Shown here piece after piece: positions 7,694-19,170 of a stretch of 64,000 nt of DNA (its first letter is position 1; the number at the start of each line of letters is the position of its first letter). Origin of the DNA: Luteibacter sp. (GTDB lineage Bacteria > Pseudomonadota > Gammaproteobacteria > Xanthomonadales > Rhodanobacteraceae); NCBI RefSeq assembly GCF_009912395.1, contig NZ_WNDO01000005.1, forward strand, positions 1 through 64,000. The letters run 5' to 3'. Under the pieces are notes generated by a model. The model had not been told where the DNA came from and did no database searches. It was given only the letters and a program-made list of their open reading frames with translations. Position numbers and translations under genes: made by a program.

Positions 7694-8551
7694 ATGTCCA
7701 CACTCAGCCAGCGCACCATCGACGCCATTCGCTCCAACGAGTCCCAGCTGCTGGCGAGCTGGTCGGTCAACCTTGAGGCCAGCGGCGCCTCGCGCGATAC
7801 GCGCATCGGCCATTCCGAATTCGAAGGACAGACGCGTGAGTTCCTCCGCCTGCTGGTCGCGGGTTCGGCGACGGGCGACACCGGCAGCGTGGCGAGCAAC
7901 GAATGGAGCGAGACGCGTGCCTTCCTTGAAAAGCTGTCACGCAGCCGCGCGCTGCAAGGCTTCGATTCGGCGCATACGGCGCACTTCATCTTCTCGCTGA
8001 AACGCCCGCTGTTCGATCTGCTCCAGAAAGAGTACGCGACCGATCCGGCGGAGCTGGCGAACCAGTTGTGGGCCATCTCCGAGATGCTGGATACGCTCGG
8101 CATGCACACTATTCGCACCTTCCAGAAATCGCGCGAGGAAGTCATCGCCCGTCAGCAGGAAGAACTGCTGGAGCTGTCCACCCCGGTGGTGAAGTTGTGG
8201 GATGGCGTCCTCGCCTTGCCGATGATCGGCACGCTCGATTCGCAGCGTACCCAGGTGGTGATGGAGTCCCTGCTGCAGCGCATCGTGGACACGGGTTCGG
8301 AGATCGCCATCATCGATATCACCGGCGTGCCGACGGTGGACACGCTGGTCGCGCAGCACCTGCTGAAGACGGTTACCGCCATCCGCTTGATGGGTGCCGA
8401 TGCGATCATCAGCGGCGTCCGTCCGCAGATCGCGCAGACCATCGTGCACCTGGGTCTGGACCTGCAAGGCATCGTCACCAAGGCCAATCTCGCCGATGCG
8501 CTCGCCCTGGCGCTGAAGCGCTCGGGGTACCAGGTCGGCAAGGCGAGCTGA
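7694..8551 (+). CDS. rsbR: RsbR-type stressosome co-antagonist
   Basis: The 285-residue protein has an N-terminal alpha-helical sensor region (about 1-150, RsbRD-like rather than globin) and a C-terminal STAS domain (about 160-280). The STAS domain carries IIDITGVPTVDTLVAQHLL and GVRPQIAQTIVHLGLDLQ, almost as in Bacillus subtilis RsbR. Threonines in GVPTVDT (214, 217) and AQT (249) lie where RsbT phosphorylates RsbR. The family forms the stressosome shell with RsbS in the cytoplasm and holds RsbT. The ATG at 7694 is preferred over 7688 because of its distance from the aggggatg site. It is the first gene of a six-gene operon. Confidence 0.92.
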   Translation: MSTLSQRTIDAIRSNESQLLASWSVNLEASGASRDTRIGHSEFEGQTREFLRLLVAGSATGDTGSVASNEWSETRAFLEKLSRSRALQGFDSAHTAHFIFSLKRPLFDLLQKEYATDPAELANQLWAISEMLDTLGMHTIRTFQKSREEVIARQQEELLELSTPVVKLWDGVLALPMIGTLDSQRTQVVMESLLQRIVDTGSEIAIIDITGVPTVDTLVAQHLLKTVTAIRLMGADAIISGVRPQIAQTIVHLGLDLQGIVTKANLADALALALKRSGYQVGKAS

Positions 8552-8555
8552 CGCC

Positions 8556-8918
8556 ATGGAACGCATCCCTATCCTGCGCATGGGCGAGTTCCTGCTCGTC
8601 ACCATCCAGGTCGACATGCACGACCAGCTGGCGCTGACCCTGCAGGATGACCTGGCCGAACGTATCAGCCGGACCTCCGCGCGTGGTGTGCTCATCGATA
8701 TCTCCGCGCTGGACATGGTCGATTCCTTCATCGGCCGCATGATCAACACCATCTCCGGCCTGTCGAAGGTGATGGACGCCGAGACGGTGGTCGTGGGCAT
8801 GCAGCCTGCGGTAGCGATCACGCTCGTCGAACTGGGCCTCTACCTGCCTGGCGTCAGCACGGCGCTCAACGTCGAGCGTGGCATGGAACGGCTGCGCGAA
8901 CGGTTGGACGCGCAATGA
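8556..8918 (+). CDS. rsbS: RsbS-type stressosome scaffold (STAS protein)
   Basis: This 120-residue single STAS domain begins IPILRMGEFLLVTIQVDMHD and carries DISALDMVDSFIGRMINTI. Ser57 in D-S-F aligns with the phosphorylated serine (Ser59) of B. subtilis RsbS. The sequence MQPAVAITLVELG is also conserved. RsbS forms the stressosome core and releases RsbT once phosphorylated. It starts 4 bases after rsbR and overlaps rsbT by an ATGA, so the three are translated together. Confidence 0.93.
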   Translation: MERIPILRMGEFLLVTIQVDMHDQLALTLQDDLAERISRTSARGVLIDISALDMVDSFIGRMINTISGLSKVMDAETVVVGMQPAVAITLVELGLYLPGVSTALNVERGMERLRERLDAQ

Positions 8919-9319
8919 GGCCCGAGCGTACCGGCTCGCAACCCGTGCGTTCCGAGCAGGACGTCGTGCTCGCGCGACAGGTCGCGCGCAAGCTTGCCGT
9001 GGAGTGCGGCTTGCGCCTGGTCGACCAGACCAAGCTGGTCACTGCCGCCAGTGAGCTGGCACGCAACACCGTGATCTACGGCGGTGGTGGCGATATGGAT
9101 TGGGAAGTGGTCGAAGAGGGCAGCCGCAAGGGCCTGCGTCTTGTCTTTCGCGACGAAGGCCCCGGCATCGCCGACGTCAAGCTCGCGATGACGGATGGCT
9201 GGACCTCGGGCAACGGCCTCGGTCTTGGCCTCACCGGAACGCGTCGCCTGGTCGACGAATTTTCCCTGGAGAGCGCACCGGGCGTGGGTACGCGGGTGAC
9301 GATCTGTAAATGGAACTGA
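8915..9319 (+). CDS. rsbT: RsbT-type serine/threonine switch kinase
   Basis: A 134-residue GHKL ATPase of the anti-sigma-factor kinase type. It has the N-box ASELARNTVIYGGGG (Asn51), the G1-like DEGPGIADV and G2 GNGLGLGLTGTRRLVDEF. RsbT phosphorylates RsbR and RsbS and, when set free, switches on its partner; in B. subtilis this is the phosphatase RsbU. No RsbU, RsbV, RsbW or sigma-B gene is in the window. The next gene overlaps by 10 bases. Confidence 0.93.
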   Translation: MRPERTGSQPVRSEQDVVLARQVARKLAVECGLRLVDQTKLVTAASELARNTVIYGGGGDMDWEVVEEGSRKGLRLVFRDEGPGIADVKLAMTDGWTSGNGLGLGLTGTRRLVDEFSLESAPGVGTRVTICKWN

Positions 9320-10323
9320 CCTTTACCGGTGGCCTGACCCGCAACGTCCCGGTCGAGGATGCCACCCAGATCGGCCATGCGCGACGCGTGGCGCAACAGG
9401 TCGCCCAGCAGATCGGCTTTGACGAGGGCGACGCGGGGCGCGTCGCCCTGGTCGCCACCGAGCTGGCCAGCAATGTGCTGCGTCATGCGCGCGGGGGCGA
9501 AATCCACATCGCGATCGTGCCGGGCCACGGCACGCAAGGCGTGGAGGTGACCTCGCTCGACCGTGGTCCGGGATTCGTGCTGGCGGAGTGCCTACCTGAC
9601 GGTTACTCCACGGCAGGTTCCCGGGGCGAAGGTCTCGGCGCCATCCAGCGCCAGGCCCAGGTCATGGACATGTATGCCGACGCGCGGGGTGCGGTGGTGA
9701 TGACGCGCCTATACCCGCGCGCTTTCCCGCGCGCGGACGTGCGCTTCGGCGCCACCCAGCAATTGCTGGCCGATGAACCCGTGTGTGGCGACGGCTGGGC
9801 GTTCGCCCTCTGCGCGCAGGGCGCGGCTGCCCTGGTGGTGGACGGCCTGGGGCACGGGCCCGCCGCCCACGAAGCGGCATCCGCCTGCGCGATGGCCTTC
9901 ATGGAAGCGCCATGCGACGAGCCGGTCGAGACCATGGGGCGCCTCGGCGCGGCGATGTCGTCCACGCGCGGTGGCGCGGTCGCGTTGGCGCGCTACGACG
10001 CGCAGGCCGATCGCCTGCGTTTCACCGGTATCGGCAACGTCTCCGCAAGCCTGCAAAGCTTCGAAGGTTCGCGGGGCCTCGCGTCGCATCCAGGTATCGT
10101 GGGCGGGCCGACCCGTCGTGCGCAGGCGTTCGATTTCCCGGAAGCCGGTGGCAAGCTCCTGCTGATGCACAGCGACGGCCTGCAATCGCGCTGGAGCCTG
10201 CGTGACTACCCCGGGTTGCTGACACGCCATCCGGCCGTGATCACCGCGCTGTTGTATCGTGACTTCAGTCGCGGCCGTGACGATGTCACGGTCTTCGCCA
10301 TCGCCCTGGAGGGACGCGCATGA
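9310..10323 (+). CDS. rsbX: ATP-binding SpoIIE-type phosphatase (RsbX-like, fused GHKL domain)
   Basis: The N-terminal half (about 1-135) is a second RsbT/RsbW-like ATPase with an N-box (ALVATELASNVLRHAR) and a DRGPGF motif. The C-terminal half (about 140-337) is a PP2C/SpoIIE phosphatase with Asp-containing motifs CGDGWAF, VVDGLGHG, HSDGLQSRW and RDDVTVFAI, so the metal ligands appear complete. By family it should dephosphorylate RsbR and RsbS and reset the stressosome. The fused ATPase is not present in Bacillus RsbX but is common in proteobacterial homologues. The start overlaps rsbT and the stop overlaps the kinase gene by ATGA. Confidence 0.88.
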   Translation: MELTFTGGLTRNVPVEDATQIGHARRVAQQVAQQIGFDEGDAGRVALVATELASNVLRHARGGEIHIAIVPGHGTQGVEVTSLDRGPGFVLAECLPDGYSTAGSRGEGLGAIQRQAQVMDMYADARGAVVMTRLYPRAFPRADVRFGATQQLLADEPVCGDGWAFALCAQGAAALVVDGLGHGPAAHEAASACAMAFMEAPCDEPVETMGRLGAAMSSTRGGAVALARYDAQADRLRFTGIGNVSASLQSFEGSRGLASHPGIVGGPTRRAQAFDFPEAGGKLLLMHSDGLQSRWSLRDYPGLLTRHPAVITALLYRDFSRGRDDVTVFAIALEGRA

Positions 10324-11171
10324 ACGACAGCGACGATATCGCCCGTCTCCGCGCCGAGAACGAGGCACTGCGTGCCGAACTCGACGAGACCAACCAGGGC
10401 GTGCTGGCGCTCTACGCCGAACTGGACAACCAGGCGGAGCAGCTGCGGCAGGCCTCCGAGCTGAAAAGCCGCTTCCTGTCGTACATGAGCCACGAGTTCC
10501 GCACGCCACTGGACTCGATTCTCAGCATGACGCGATTGCTCGTGGACGAACTCGATGGCCCGCTCAACGAGGAGCAGCACAAGCAGGTCGGCTTCGTGTC
10601 GGGCGCGGCGCGCGAACTGAGCGACATGGTGGACGACCTGCTCGACCTGGCGAAGATCGAGGCCGGGCGCATCACCATCTCTCCGGCATGGTTCGAGTTG
10701 ATGGATCTGTTCGCCGCGTTGCGCGGCATGTTCCGGCCCATCGTGGACAGCACCGAGGCAGACCTCGTCTTTGAGGAGCCGCGCGGCATGCCCAAGCTGT
10801 ATACCGACGACAAGAAGCTTGCCCAGATCCTGCGCAACTTCATTTCCAACGCCCTCAAGTTCACGCCGCGTGGCGAGGTGCGTGTCTCTGCGGAACTGGA
10901 AGCCGCCGATCGCGTGCGGTTCTCGGTGCGGGACACGGGCATCGGCATTCCACCCGATCTCCAGGGCATTCTCTTCGAGGATTTCACCCAGGTGGATTCG
11001 CCCTTGCAGAAGCGCGTGCGTGGCACGGGCCTGGGGCTGTCGCTCTGCCGACAGTTCGCTCATCTTCTGGGGGGTGAAGTGGGCGTCATCAGTGTCCCGG
11101 GCGAAGGTTCCACCTTCCACGTGGTGTTGCCGTTGAAGCTGCCGGCCGAGGTGCCCGATGGAAACGCGTGA
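10320..11171 (+). CDS. Stressosome-linked sensor histidine kinase without transmembrane segments
   Basis: The 283-residue protein starts with a leucine-rich coiled coil (residues about 6-48) and then has the dimerisation and phosphorylation helix LSYMSHEFRTPLDS (His58). The ATPase domain includes LRNFISNALKFTP, DTGIGIPP and GTGLGLSLCRQF. No sensor domain or membrane segment is present, so it should act in the cytoplasm and take its signal from a partner. Its place after rsbT-rsbX with ATGA overlap makes RsbT the likely partner (inference). It overlaps the next hybrid kinase by 14 bases. Confidence 0.9.
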   Translation: MNDSDDIARLRAENEALRAELDETNQGVLALYAELDNQAEQLRQASELKSRFLSYMSHEFRTPLDSILSMTRLLVDELDGPLNEEQHKQVGFVSGAARELSDMVDDLLDLAKIEAGRITISPAWFELMDLFAALRGMFRPIVDSTEADLVFEEPRGMPKLYTDDKKLAQILRNFISNALKFTPRGEVRVSAELEAADRVRFSVRDTGIGIPPDLQGILFEDFTQVDSPLQKRVRGTGLGLSLCRQFAHLLGGEVGVISVPGEGSTFHVVLPLKLPAEVPDGNA

Positions 11172-13092
11172 CCGGCTGCTGATCGTCGACGACAACGTCG
11201 CCACCCGTTATGCCATGCGGCGAACGGTGGAGCATCACGGTTACGTCGCCCTTGAGGCGGGTACGGGTTCGGAAGGCCTGGCCATGCTCGGGGCCAACGA
11301 GGTCGCCGCCGTGATCCTCGACGTGAACCTGCCCGACATGAGCGGGTTCGATGTCGTGCGGCGCTTGCGCGCCATGCCGACGACGGCGCTGTTGCCCGTG
11401 ATCCACGTGTCGGCGGCATCCATCGATACGGGGGACCTCATCACGGGCCTCGACAATGGAGCGGACGCGTACCTCATCCATCCGGTCGACCCGGATGTCC
11501 TGCTCGCGACCATCGGTACGCTGCTTCGCGTGCGTAAGGCGGAAGATGCCTTGCGCGACGCCGAGACGCGCTTCCGCGAGATATTCACCAATATCGCGGC
11601 GCCCATCGCGGTCGTGGATGGCAGCCTGAAAGTCATGGAGGCCAACGACGCCTTTCGTCGGCTGGTCGGCGACGAGGGATGCGACGAGTCCTTGCCGGCG
11701 TGTTTCCAGGAGGGACAGGACGCGATGATCGCCGGGATGCGCGATGCCCTGCATACACAGAAGCGATGGCGCGGTGTGCTGGCCATGCATTCCGCCATGG
11801 GGCTGCGCGAGGCGGAGTGGCGCATCACGCCCTATCGCCCTGGCGCAGGCCTGGTGTTTGTGGACGATGTCACGGATCAGCGGCGTCGCGAACGCGACCA
11901 ACTCGAGCGTATCGATACCGCCAATACACAGCTCGCCATCGAGATCGCCGAGCGCGAGCGCACGGAGTCCCAGTTGTTGCAGGCGCAGAAGATGGACGCC
12001 CTGGGCAAGCTCACGGGTGGCATCGCGCACGATTTCAACAATCTGCTGACCAGCATCATCACCGGTATCGACTTGATCAACCGGCAGGTCGATGCGGGCC
12101 ATACGGACCGCGTGCCGCGCCTTGCCGATGCGGCCCTGGGTTCGGCACGACGTGCGGCCGCGTTGACCCATCGCCTGCTGGCTTTTGCCCGTCAGCAGCC
12201 GCTGGACACGCGACCGACCGATCTCAACGAGCGCGTGCGCTCGCTGGAAGACATGCTGCGTCGGACGATCGGCGAGCACATGGAACTGGTGCTCGAACTG
12301 GCCGATGGCACCGCCGTTGCGAATGTCGATCCCAACCAGTTCGAAAACGCGGTGATCAACCTTGTCATCAACGCGCGTGACGCCATGCCTGCCGGCGGTG
12401 CGATTCGGGTAGGTACGGCGACCGTGTGTGTCCGTGGCGACGCGGAGCTGACCGATGGCGACTATGTGGTGCTGACCGTATCCGACAATGGCTCCGGCAT
12501 TCCCGACGATGTGATCGGCAAGGTCTTCGAGCCGTTCTTCACGACCAAGCCCCTGGGCCAGGGCACCGGCCTGGGCCTGTCGATGATCTACGGTTTCGCG
12601 CGCCAGTCCGGTGGGCAGGCACATATCCGGAGCACCGCAGGGCAGGGGACCGACGTGTCCATGCTGCTTCCCGCCAGCACGCAGGCCGTGCAGGACATTC
12701 CGAAGGTGGGCCGGCGTGTCGAGACCGGGCGTGGCGAGCGTATCCTGCTGGTGGAGGACACCGCGTCGTTGCGCATGATGGCGGCGGAAATCCTCACCGC
12801 GGGCGGCTACGAATGCGTCGCCAGGGCCGAGCCGGAAGAGGCTCTGCACCTGCTTCGCGGCGACGAGCCCTTCGACCTGTTGCTGACCGATGTCGGCATG
12901 CCTGGCATGAGCGGGCGTGAACTGGCCGACGTGGCACGCGCCTGGCGCCCCACGTTGCCGGTGTTGTTCATGACCGGCTACGCGGAGAACGCCATGGAGC
13001 GAGCGCGTTTTCTCGGCGAGGGCATGGACATGATCACCAAGCCCTTCGAGATCGACGACCTTCTGGTGCGGGTCGGACGCATGCTGGCCTGA
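11158..13092 (+). CDS. Hybrid sensor kinase: receiver-PAS-kinase-receiver
   Basis: The 644-residue protein starts with a receiver domain (1-125; acidic pair at 11-12, Asp55 in [10 protein letters not shown]). A PAS-like segment follows (about 135-240), then a short coiled coil and a kinase core with [13 protein letters not shown] (His291), the N-box [19 protein letters not shown] and [13 protein letters not shown] second receiver ends the protein (525-644; Asp578 in [10 protein letters not shown], Lys in ITKPFE). The preceding kinase could phosphorylate the first receiver, forming a phosphorelay. The HDFNN type of kinase is typical of proteobacterial hybrid kinases. No DNA-binding output is encoded in this operon. 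Confidence 0.9.
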   Translation: METRDRLLIVDDNVATRYAMRRTVEHHGYVALEAGTGSEGLAMLGANEVAAVILDVNLPDMSGFDVVRRLRAMPTTALLPVIHVSAASIDTGDLITGLDNGADAYLIHPVDPDVLLATIGTLLRVRKAEDALRDAETRFREIFTNIAAPIAVVDGSLKVMEANDAFRRLVGDEGCDESLPACFQEGQDAMIAGMRDALHTQKRWRGVLAMHSAMGLREAEWRITPYRPGAGLVFVDDVTDQRRRERDQLERIDTANTQLAIEIAERERTESQLLQAQKMDALGKLTGGIAHDFNNLLTSIITGIDLINRQVDAGHTDRVPRLADAALGSARRAAALTHRLLAFARQQPLDTRPTDLNERVRSLEDMLRRTIGEHMELVLELADGTAVANVDPNQFENAVINLVINARDAMPAGGAIRVGTATVCVRGDAELTDGDYVVLTVSDNGSGIPDDVIGKVFEPFFTTKPLGQGTGLGLSMIYGFARQSGGQAHIRSTAGQGTDVSMLLPASTQAVQDIPKVGRRVETGRGERILLVEDTASLRMMAAEILTAGGYECVARAEPEEALHLLRGDEPFDLLLTDVGMPGMSGRELADVARAWRPTLPVLFMTGYAENAMERARFLGEGMDMITKPFEIDDLLVRVGRMLA

Positions 13093-13102
13093 CCCGCCTT
13101 CC

Positions 13103-14110
13103 TCAGAAGCCTTCCAGCACGATCTTGCCTTTCGCGGTGTGGCTTTCGATGAGCTTGTGCGCGCGTCGCAGGTTTTCCGCGGTGATCTTTCCGAAATGTT
13201 CGCCCAGCGTGGTGCGCAGCGTGCCGTCGTCGATCAGGGACGCGATGCGTTCGAGCAGTTCGTGCTGCTTGATCATATCGGGTGTCTGGTAGGTCGAACG
13301 CGTGAACATCGATTCCGTATGCAGCGAGATGCTCTTGCGCTTCAGCTTCATGCCATCGAGCGTCTTCGGATCGTCGATGAAGGCGAACTTGCCTTGCGGG
13401 CGGATGATCTCGACGAGCTGTTCGTAATACGCGTCGGTGTGGGTCAGACCGATGGCGTAATCGACACCGTCGATGCCGAGGGCTTCGAGCTGCGGGCCCA
13501 GCGGCTTGCCATGGTCGATCACGTGATGGGCGCCCAGCGCCGCGATCCACTGCTTCGTCTCGTCGCGTGACGCGGTGCCGATGACGGTGACGTTCGTGAG
13601 CTGGCGGGCCAGCTGCACGAGGATCGAACCTACGCCGCCGCCCGCGCCGATCAGCAGCAGCGATTCACCCTTGCCGCCCTTCTCGGCGATGCCGAAGCGG
13701 TCGAACAGCAGTTCCCACGCGGTGATGGCGGTCAGCGGCAGAGCAGCGGCGTGCGCGTCGTCGAGCGAGCGCGGCTTGTGGCCGACGATGCGCTCGTCCA
13801 CGAGCTGGAGTTCGGCATTGCTGCCCGGACGGATCAGCGAACCGGCGTAGAACACCTCGTCACCCACCTTGAACAGGCTGACCTCGCTGCCGACGGCTTC
13901 CACGCGACCCACGGCGTCGTAGCCGAGCACGCGGGGCTCGCTCGTGGGCATGCCGTTGCGCACCTTGGTGTCGACGGGGTTGACGGAAACGGCGCGGACA
14001 GCGACCAGCAGGTCGCGCGGGCCGGGGACAGGGCGGGCGAGTTCCACATCGACAAGACTCTGCGGGTCGTCGATGGACAGGCCGTTCTGGAGGTAGGCGA
14101 TCGCTTTCAT
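13103..14110 (-). CDS. Zinc-type alcohol dehydrogenase family / quinone oxidoreductase
   Basis: A 335-residue medium-chain dehydrogenase of the quinone-oxidoreductase group. It has the GroES-like N-terminal fold (VSVNPVDTKVRNG, then LGYDAVGRVEAVGSEVSLFK) and an NADPH-binding Rossmann motif LLIGAGGGVGSILVQLARQL. The cysteines of the structural zinc site are absent, as usual for this subgroup. It likely reduces quinones or enones with NADPH in the cytoplasm. It is convergent with the stressosome operon, with 10 bases between the stops. Confidence 0.9.
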   Translation of the reverse strand: MKAIAYLQNGLSIDDPQSLVDVELARPVPGPRDLLVAVRAVSVNPVDTKVRNGMPTSEPRVLGYDAVGRVEAVGSEVSLFKVGDEVFYAGSLIRPGSNAELQLVDERIVGHKPRSLDDAHAAALPLTAITAWELLFDRFGIAEKGGKGESLLLIGAGGGVGSILVQLARQLTNVTVIGTASRDETKQWIAALGAHHVIDHGKPLGPQLEALGIDGVDYAIGLTHTDAYYEQLVEIIRPQGKFAFIDDPKTLDGMKLKRKSISLHTESMFTRSTYQTPDMIKQHELLERIASLIDDGTLRTTLGEHFGKITAENLRRAHKLIESHTAKGKIVLEGF

Positions 14111-14296
14111 GGGCGGATGTCCGTTGAGGGAATAGGGCTATGGTGCTCCTCGCCATGGAAGGGAAAAACCGGCCCGGGGCGTCATCACTTTCGCCGTTTC
14201 GTTGAAAATGCCGTCCTGCCTAAAAAGCCGATATCCAGTCACTGCGGCCGGCCCTATGATGCGGCCACGGCACACGCCGCATCAGGGGCTATAGGG

Positions 14297-15541
14297 ATGT
14301 CTGAAGGGAAAACAGCGATGCCCCCGGTCGAACGGCAACTGGCCGAGACGATGGACGCCTTGCAGGCGTTCGGCAGGATGGAGCGTGACGCGCAGCTGGG
14401 CGATATCGAAGCCCAGTTCCTTGTCGGTACGGCGTATTTCGACGGTGAGCAGGTGGCTCGGGATCGCCAGCGCTCGGCGCACTGGTTCCGCCGCGCGGCG
14501 GAACAGGGCCACCTGGAAGGGCAATGCCGGCTGGCGGCGCATTATGCCGAGGGGCTCGGTGTGCCCCGCGATCATGCCGAAGCGGTGATCTGGTATCGGC
14601 GGGCGGCGGATACGGGGTACGCCGAAGCGCAGTGCGCGCTGGGTTCAATGTATGCGCGAGGGCATGGCGTGGAATCCAGCCGCGAACAGGCCTTGCACTG
14701 GTGGGGTCTCGCGGCCGACCAGGGGCACGTCCAGGCCTGCGTGAATCTGGGGGTGTCGCATTACTTCGGCCGTGGCGTCCCCCGCGACGCGGAACTGGCT
14801 TTCGCCTTCTACAGCAAGGCGGTGGAGCGCGGAAACCCGGACGCGCGTGGCTACGGCGACGCCCTGTGCAGCGTGGCGCACATGTATTGCGATGGCATTG
14901 GCGTGGCGCGCAGCACGCGTCTTGGCGCGCTGCACTATCGGCGGGCGGCGGAGCTGGGCAACGCCAGCGCCCAGTTCGCGCTCGGCCGCATGTTCATGGA
15001 CGGCAGCGACGGCTTGCCGGTGGATCCGCAGCAGGCCCGGCACTGGCTGGGGTTGGCGGCCGCGCAAGGCGACAATGAGGCCACGCAGCGTCTTGCCTCG
15101 CTCGACGCCGAACCCGCGTCGGTACAGTCGCCCGAGCGCGCGTCACGGTTGGGACCGCAGGATGCCGAAGGGCAGTTCGATCTGGGCCGCCGACTGTCCA
15201 CGGGTGACGGTGTCGCCCGCAACGACCCGGAGGCCGTGCGCTGGCTCGCCCTGGCGGCGGAGCGGGATCATGTCGCCGCGCAATGCCTGCTGGCCCAGAT
15301 GATCGATGGCGGTCGCGGCGTGCCGCGCAACGTCGAGGAAGTGATACGCCTGTATCGCATGGCCGCCACGCAGGGCTATCCCGAAGCCCAGTACGAGTTG
15401 GGCCGCTTCCACGAGAACGGCGATGGCGTGCCGCGAAATCTTTCGGTGGCCCGTGCCTGGTATCGCAAGGCGGCCGCCCGCGGCCACCTGAAGGCCATGC
15501 GTCGGCTGGATCCACGGCCCTGGTGGAAGTTCTGGTCGTAG
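14297..15541 (+). CDS. Sel1-repeat protein
   Basis: The 414-residue product consists of about nine Sel1-like repeats with the pattern A-x-x-x-L-G-x-x-Y-x-x-G-x-G-V-x-x-D-x-x-x-A-x-x-W-Y-R-x-A-A, for example LGSMYARGHGVESSREQALH and LGRFHENGDGVPRNLSVARA. Such alpha-helical solenoids act as scaffolds for protein contacts. No signal peptide or membrane segment is seen, so a cytoplasmic location is likely. The start at 14297 is chosen because the repeats begin soon after and an aggg-type site precedes it; the frame is open far upstream but overlaps the divergent oxidoreductase gene. Confidence 0.85.
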   Translation: MSEGKTAMPPVERQLAETMDALQAFGRMERDAQLGDIEAQFLVGTAYFDGEQVARDRQRSAHWFRRAAEQGHLEGQCRLAAHYAEGLGVPRDHAEAVIWYRRAADTGYAEAQCALGSMYARGHGVESSREQALHWWGLAADQGHVQACVNLGVSHYFGRGVPRDAELAFAFYSKAVERGNPDARGYGDALCSVAHMYCDGIGVARSTRLGALHYRRAAELGNASAQFALGRMFMDGSDGLPVDPQQARHWLGLAAAQGDNEATQRLASLDAEPASVQSPERASRLGPQDAEGQFDLGRRLSTGDGVARNDPEAVRWLALAAERDHVAAQCLLAQMIDGGRGVPRNVEEVIRLYRMAATQGYPEAQYELGRFHENGDGVPRNLSVARAWYRKAAARGHLKAMRRLDPRPWWKFWS

Positions 15542-15623
15542 GTCACCCATGACTTCCGGCGCTTCTCGCCCGGCGTCGGGCGGCGCGACCATCGGGGCAC
15601 TTATCCCCAGGGGCGACACCTCC

Positions 15624-18254
<2,631 letters not shown>

Positions 18255-18266
18255 TGAGGTGAAGGG

Positions 18267-18301
18267 AAACCCCGTCGACCTGCGGTCGGCGGGGTTTTTT
18301 T
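18267..18301 (+). terminator. Rho-independent terminator after M1 aminopeptidase
   Basis: The stem aaaccccgtcgacc / ggtcggcggggttt (one mismatch region) has a three-base loop and is followed by a run of T on the plus strand. It sits 12 bases after the aminopeptidase stop and also faces the convergent PfkB gene, where the A-run on the other side lets it act in both directions. Confidence 0.85.
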
Positions 18302-18317
18302 GTGGGTGCGGACCGGC

Positions 18318-19166
18318 TCAGACGTTGCAGGCGGCGGTCAGGGCATCGCGGAATCGTTCGGCGTCGACGAGCTTCGCCGCCAGCACGCCCTTGAAGCGGT
18401 CGCCCATGCCGCAGGTCGGCAGGCGATACAGCTCGGCATCGTCGCCGCGACGGTCTGCACCGTGCGAGACGAGACAGCTGCGATCCAGCGAGACCACCAC
18501 GGTACCCGCGCAAAGACGACGAGCCAGCGCGTTGATGGTCGTATCGCCCATGCCGGTAACGGCCTGCGCGCTGATGTCGATGTTGAGGAAGTGTCCGCAC
18601 GCATGGGCGAACTCGTAGACATCCAGCAGCAGCACATCGGTGCTGGCGAATTCGCGAACGGATAGCCCCGGCGGCAGCGGGCCCGGGTCGAATAGGCGCA
18701 GCATGCGTCGCTCGCCGGCCAGTTCCAGCGTGGCGGCCACGGTGTCGATATGCGTCTGCGCGGAAACCAGCAACACACGCGCCTCGGCGAAGAGATCGCT
18801 CTGCTTTGCCACAAAGGCGGCGGAAAGATGATCGTTGGCGCCGTGCGACAGCACCGAAAGCGTCGGGCCCTTGCCATCGCCGATCTCGGTGGCCCGACCC
18901 GTGCGTGTGCCGGGCACGAGCTGCCAGCGGGCGACGGTATGGCCGGGCAGGCCGGATGGATCGATCACGTCGTCGCCGATAGCGGCGATCAGGCCGGTGA
19001 CGACACCGCTCCGCGCGGCGGCGACGGCCTGGTGCCAGGCCTTGCCGCCGGGAGAGCGTTCGAAGGCGGAGGCCGTGACCGGCTCGCCGGGACGAGGAAG
19101 ACGTGGCACCCGCCAGCGCTCTTCCTCGTGGTAACCGCCGACGACCAGGAGACGGACGGCGGGCAT
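18318..19166 (-). CDS. PfkB-family carbohydrate/nucleoside kinase
   Basis: The 282-residue protein has a ribokinase fold: LLVVGGYHEEERWRVPRLPR, the substrate loop RSPGGKAWHQAVAAARSG, and a C-terminal GMGDRFKGVLAAKL where PfkB kinases usually have G-A-G-D-x-F; the catalytic Asp is kept. It lies 4 bases downstream of a concentrative nucleoside transporter gene in the same direction. A role in phosphorylating an imported nucleoside, or the sugar released from it, is therefore likely (inference). The substrate cannot be fixed from sequence. Confidence 0.8.
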   Translation of the reverse strand: MPAVRLLVVGGYHEEERWRVPRLPRPGEPVTASAFERSPGGKAWHQAVAAARSGVVTGLIAAIGDDVIDPSGLPGHTVARWQLVPGTRTGRATEIGDGKGPTLSVLSHGANDHLSAAFVAKQSDLFAEARVLLVSAQTHIDTVAATLELAGERRMLRLFDPGPLPPGLSVREFASTDVLLLDVYEFAHACGHFLNIDISAQAVTGMGDTTINALARRLCAGTVVVSLDRSCLVSHGADRRGDDAELYRLPTCGMGDRFKGVLAAKLVDAERFRDALTAACNV

Positions 19167-19170
19167 TCGA

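Noticed and set aside
11089-12849. A 586-codon open frame opposite the hybrid kinase
   Set aside because: Shadow frame; the plus strand encodes intact receiver and kinase motifs.
13751-14296. Upstream extension of the Sel1 protein to 13751
   Set aside because: The added part overlaps the divergent oxidoreductase gene and has shadow composition; repeats begin only after 14297.
14111-14296. Gap between oxidoreductase and Sel1 gene
   Set aside because: Looked for small genes or RNA; only promoter-like A+T patches without a convincing motif.
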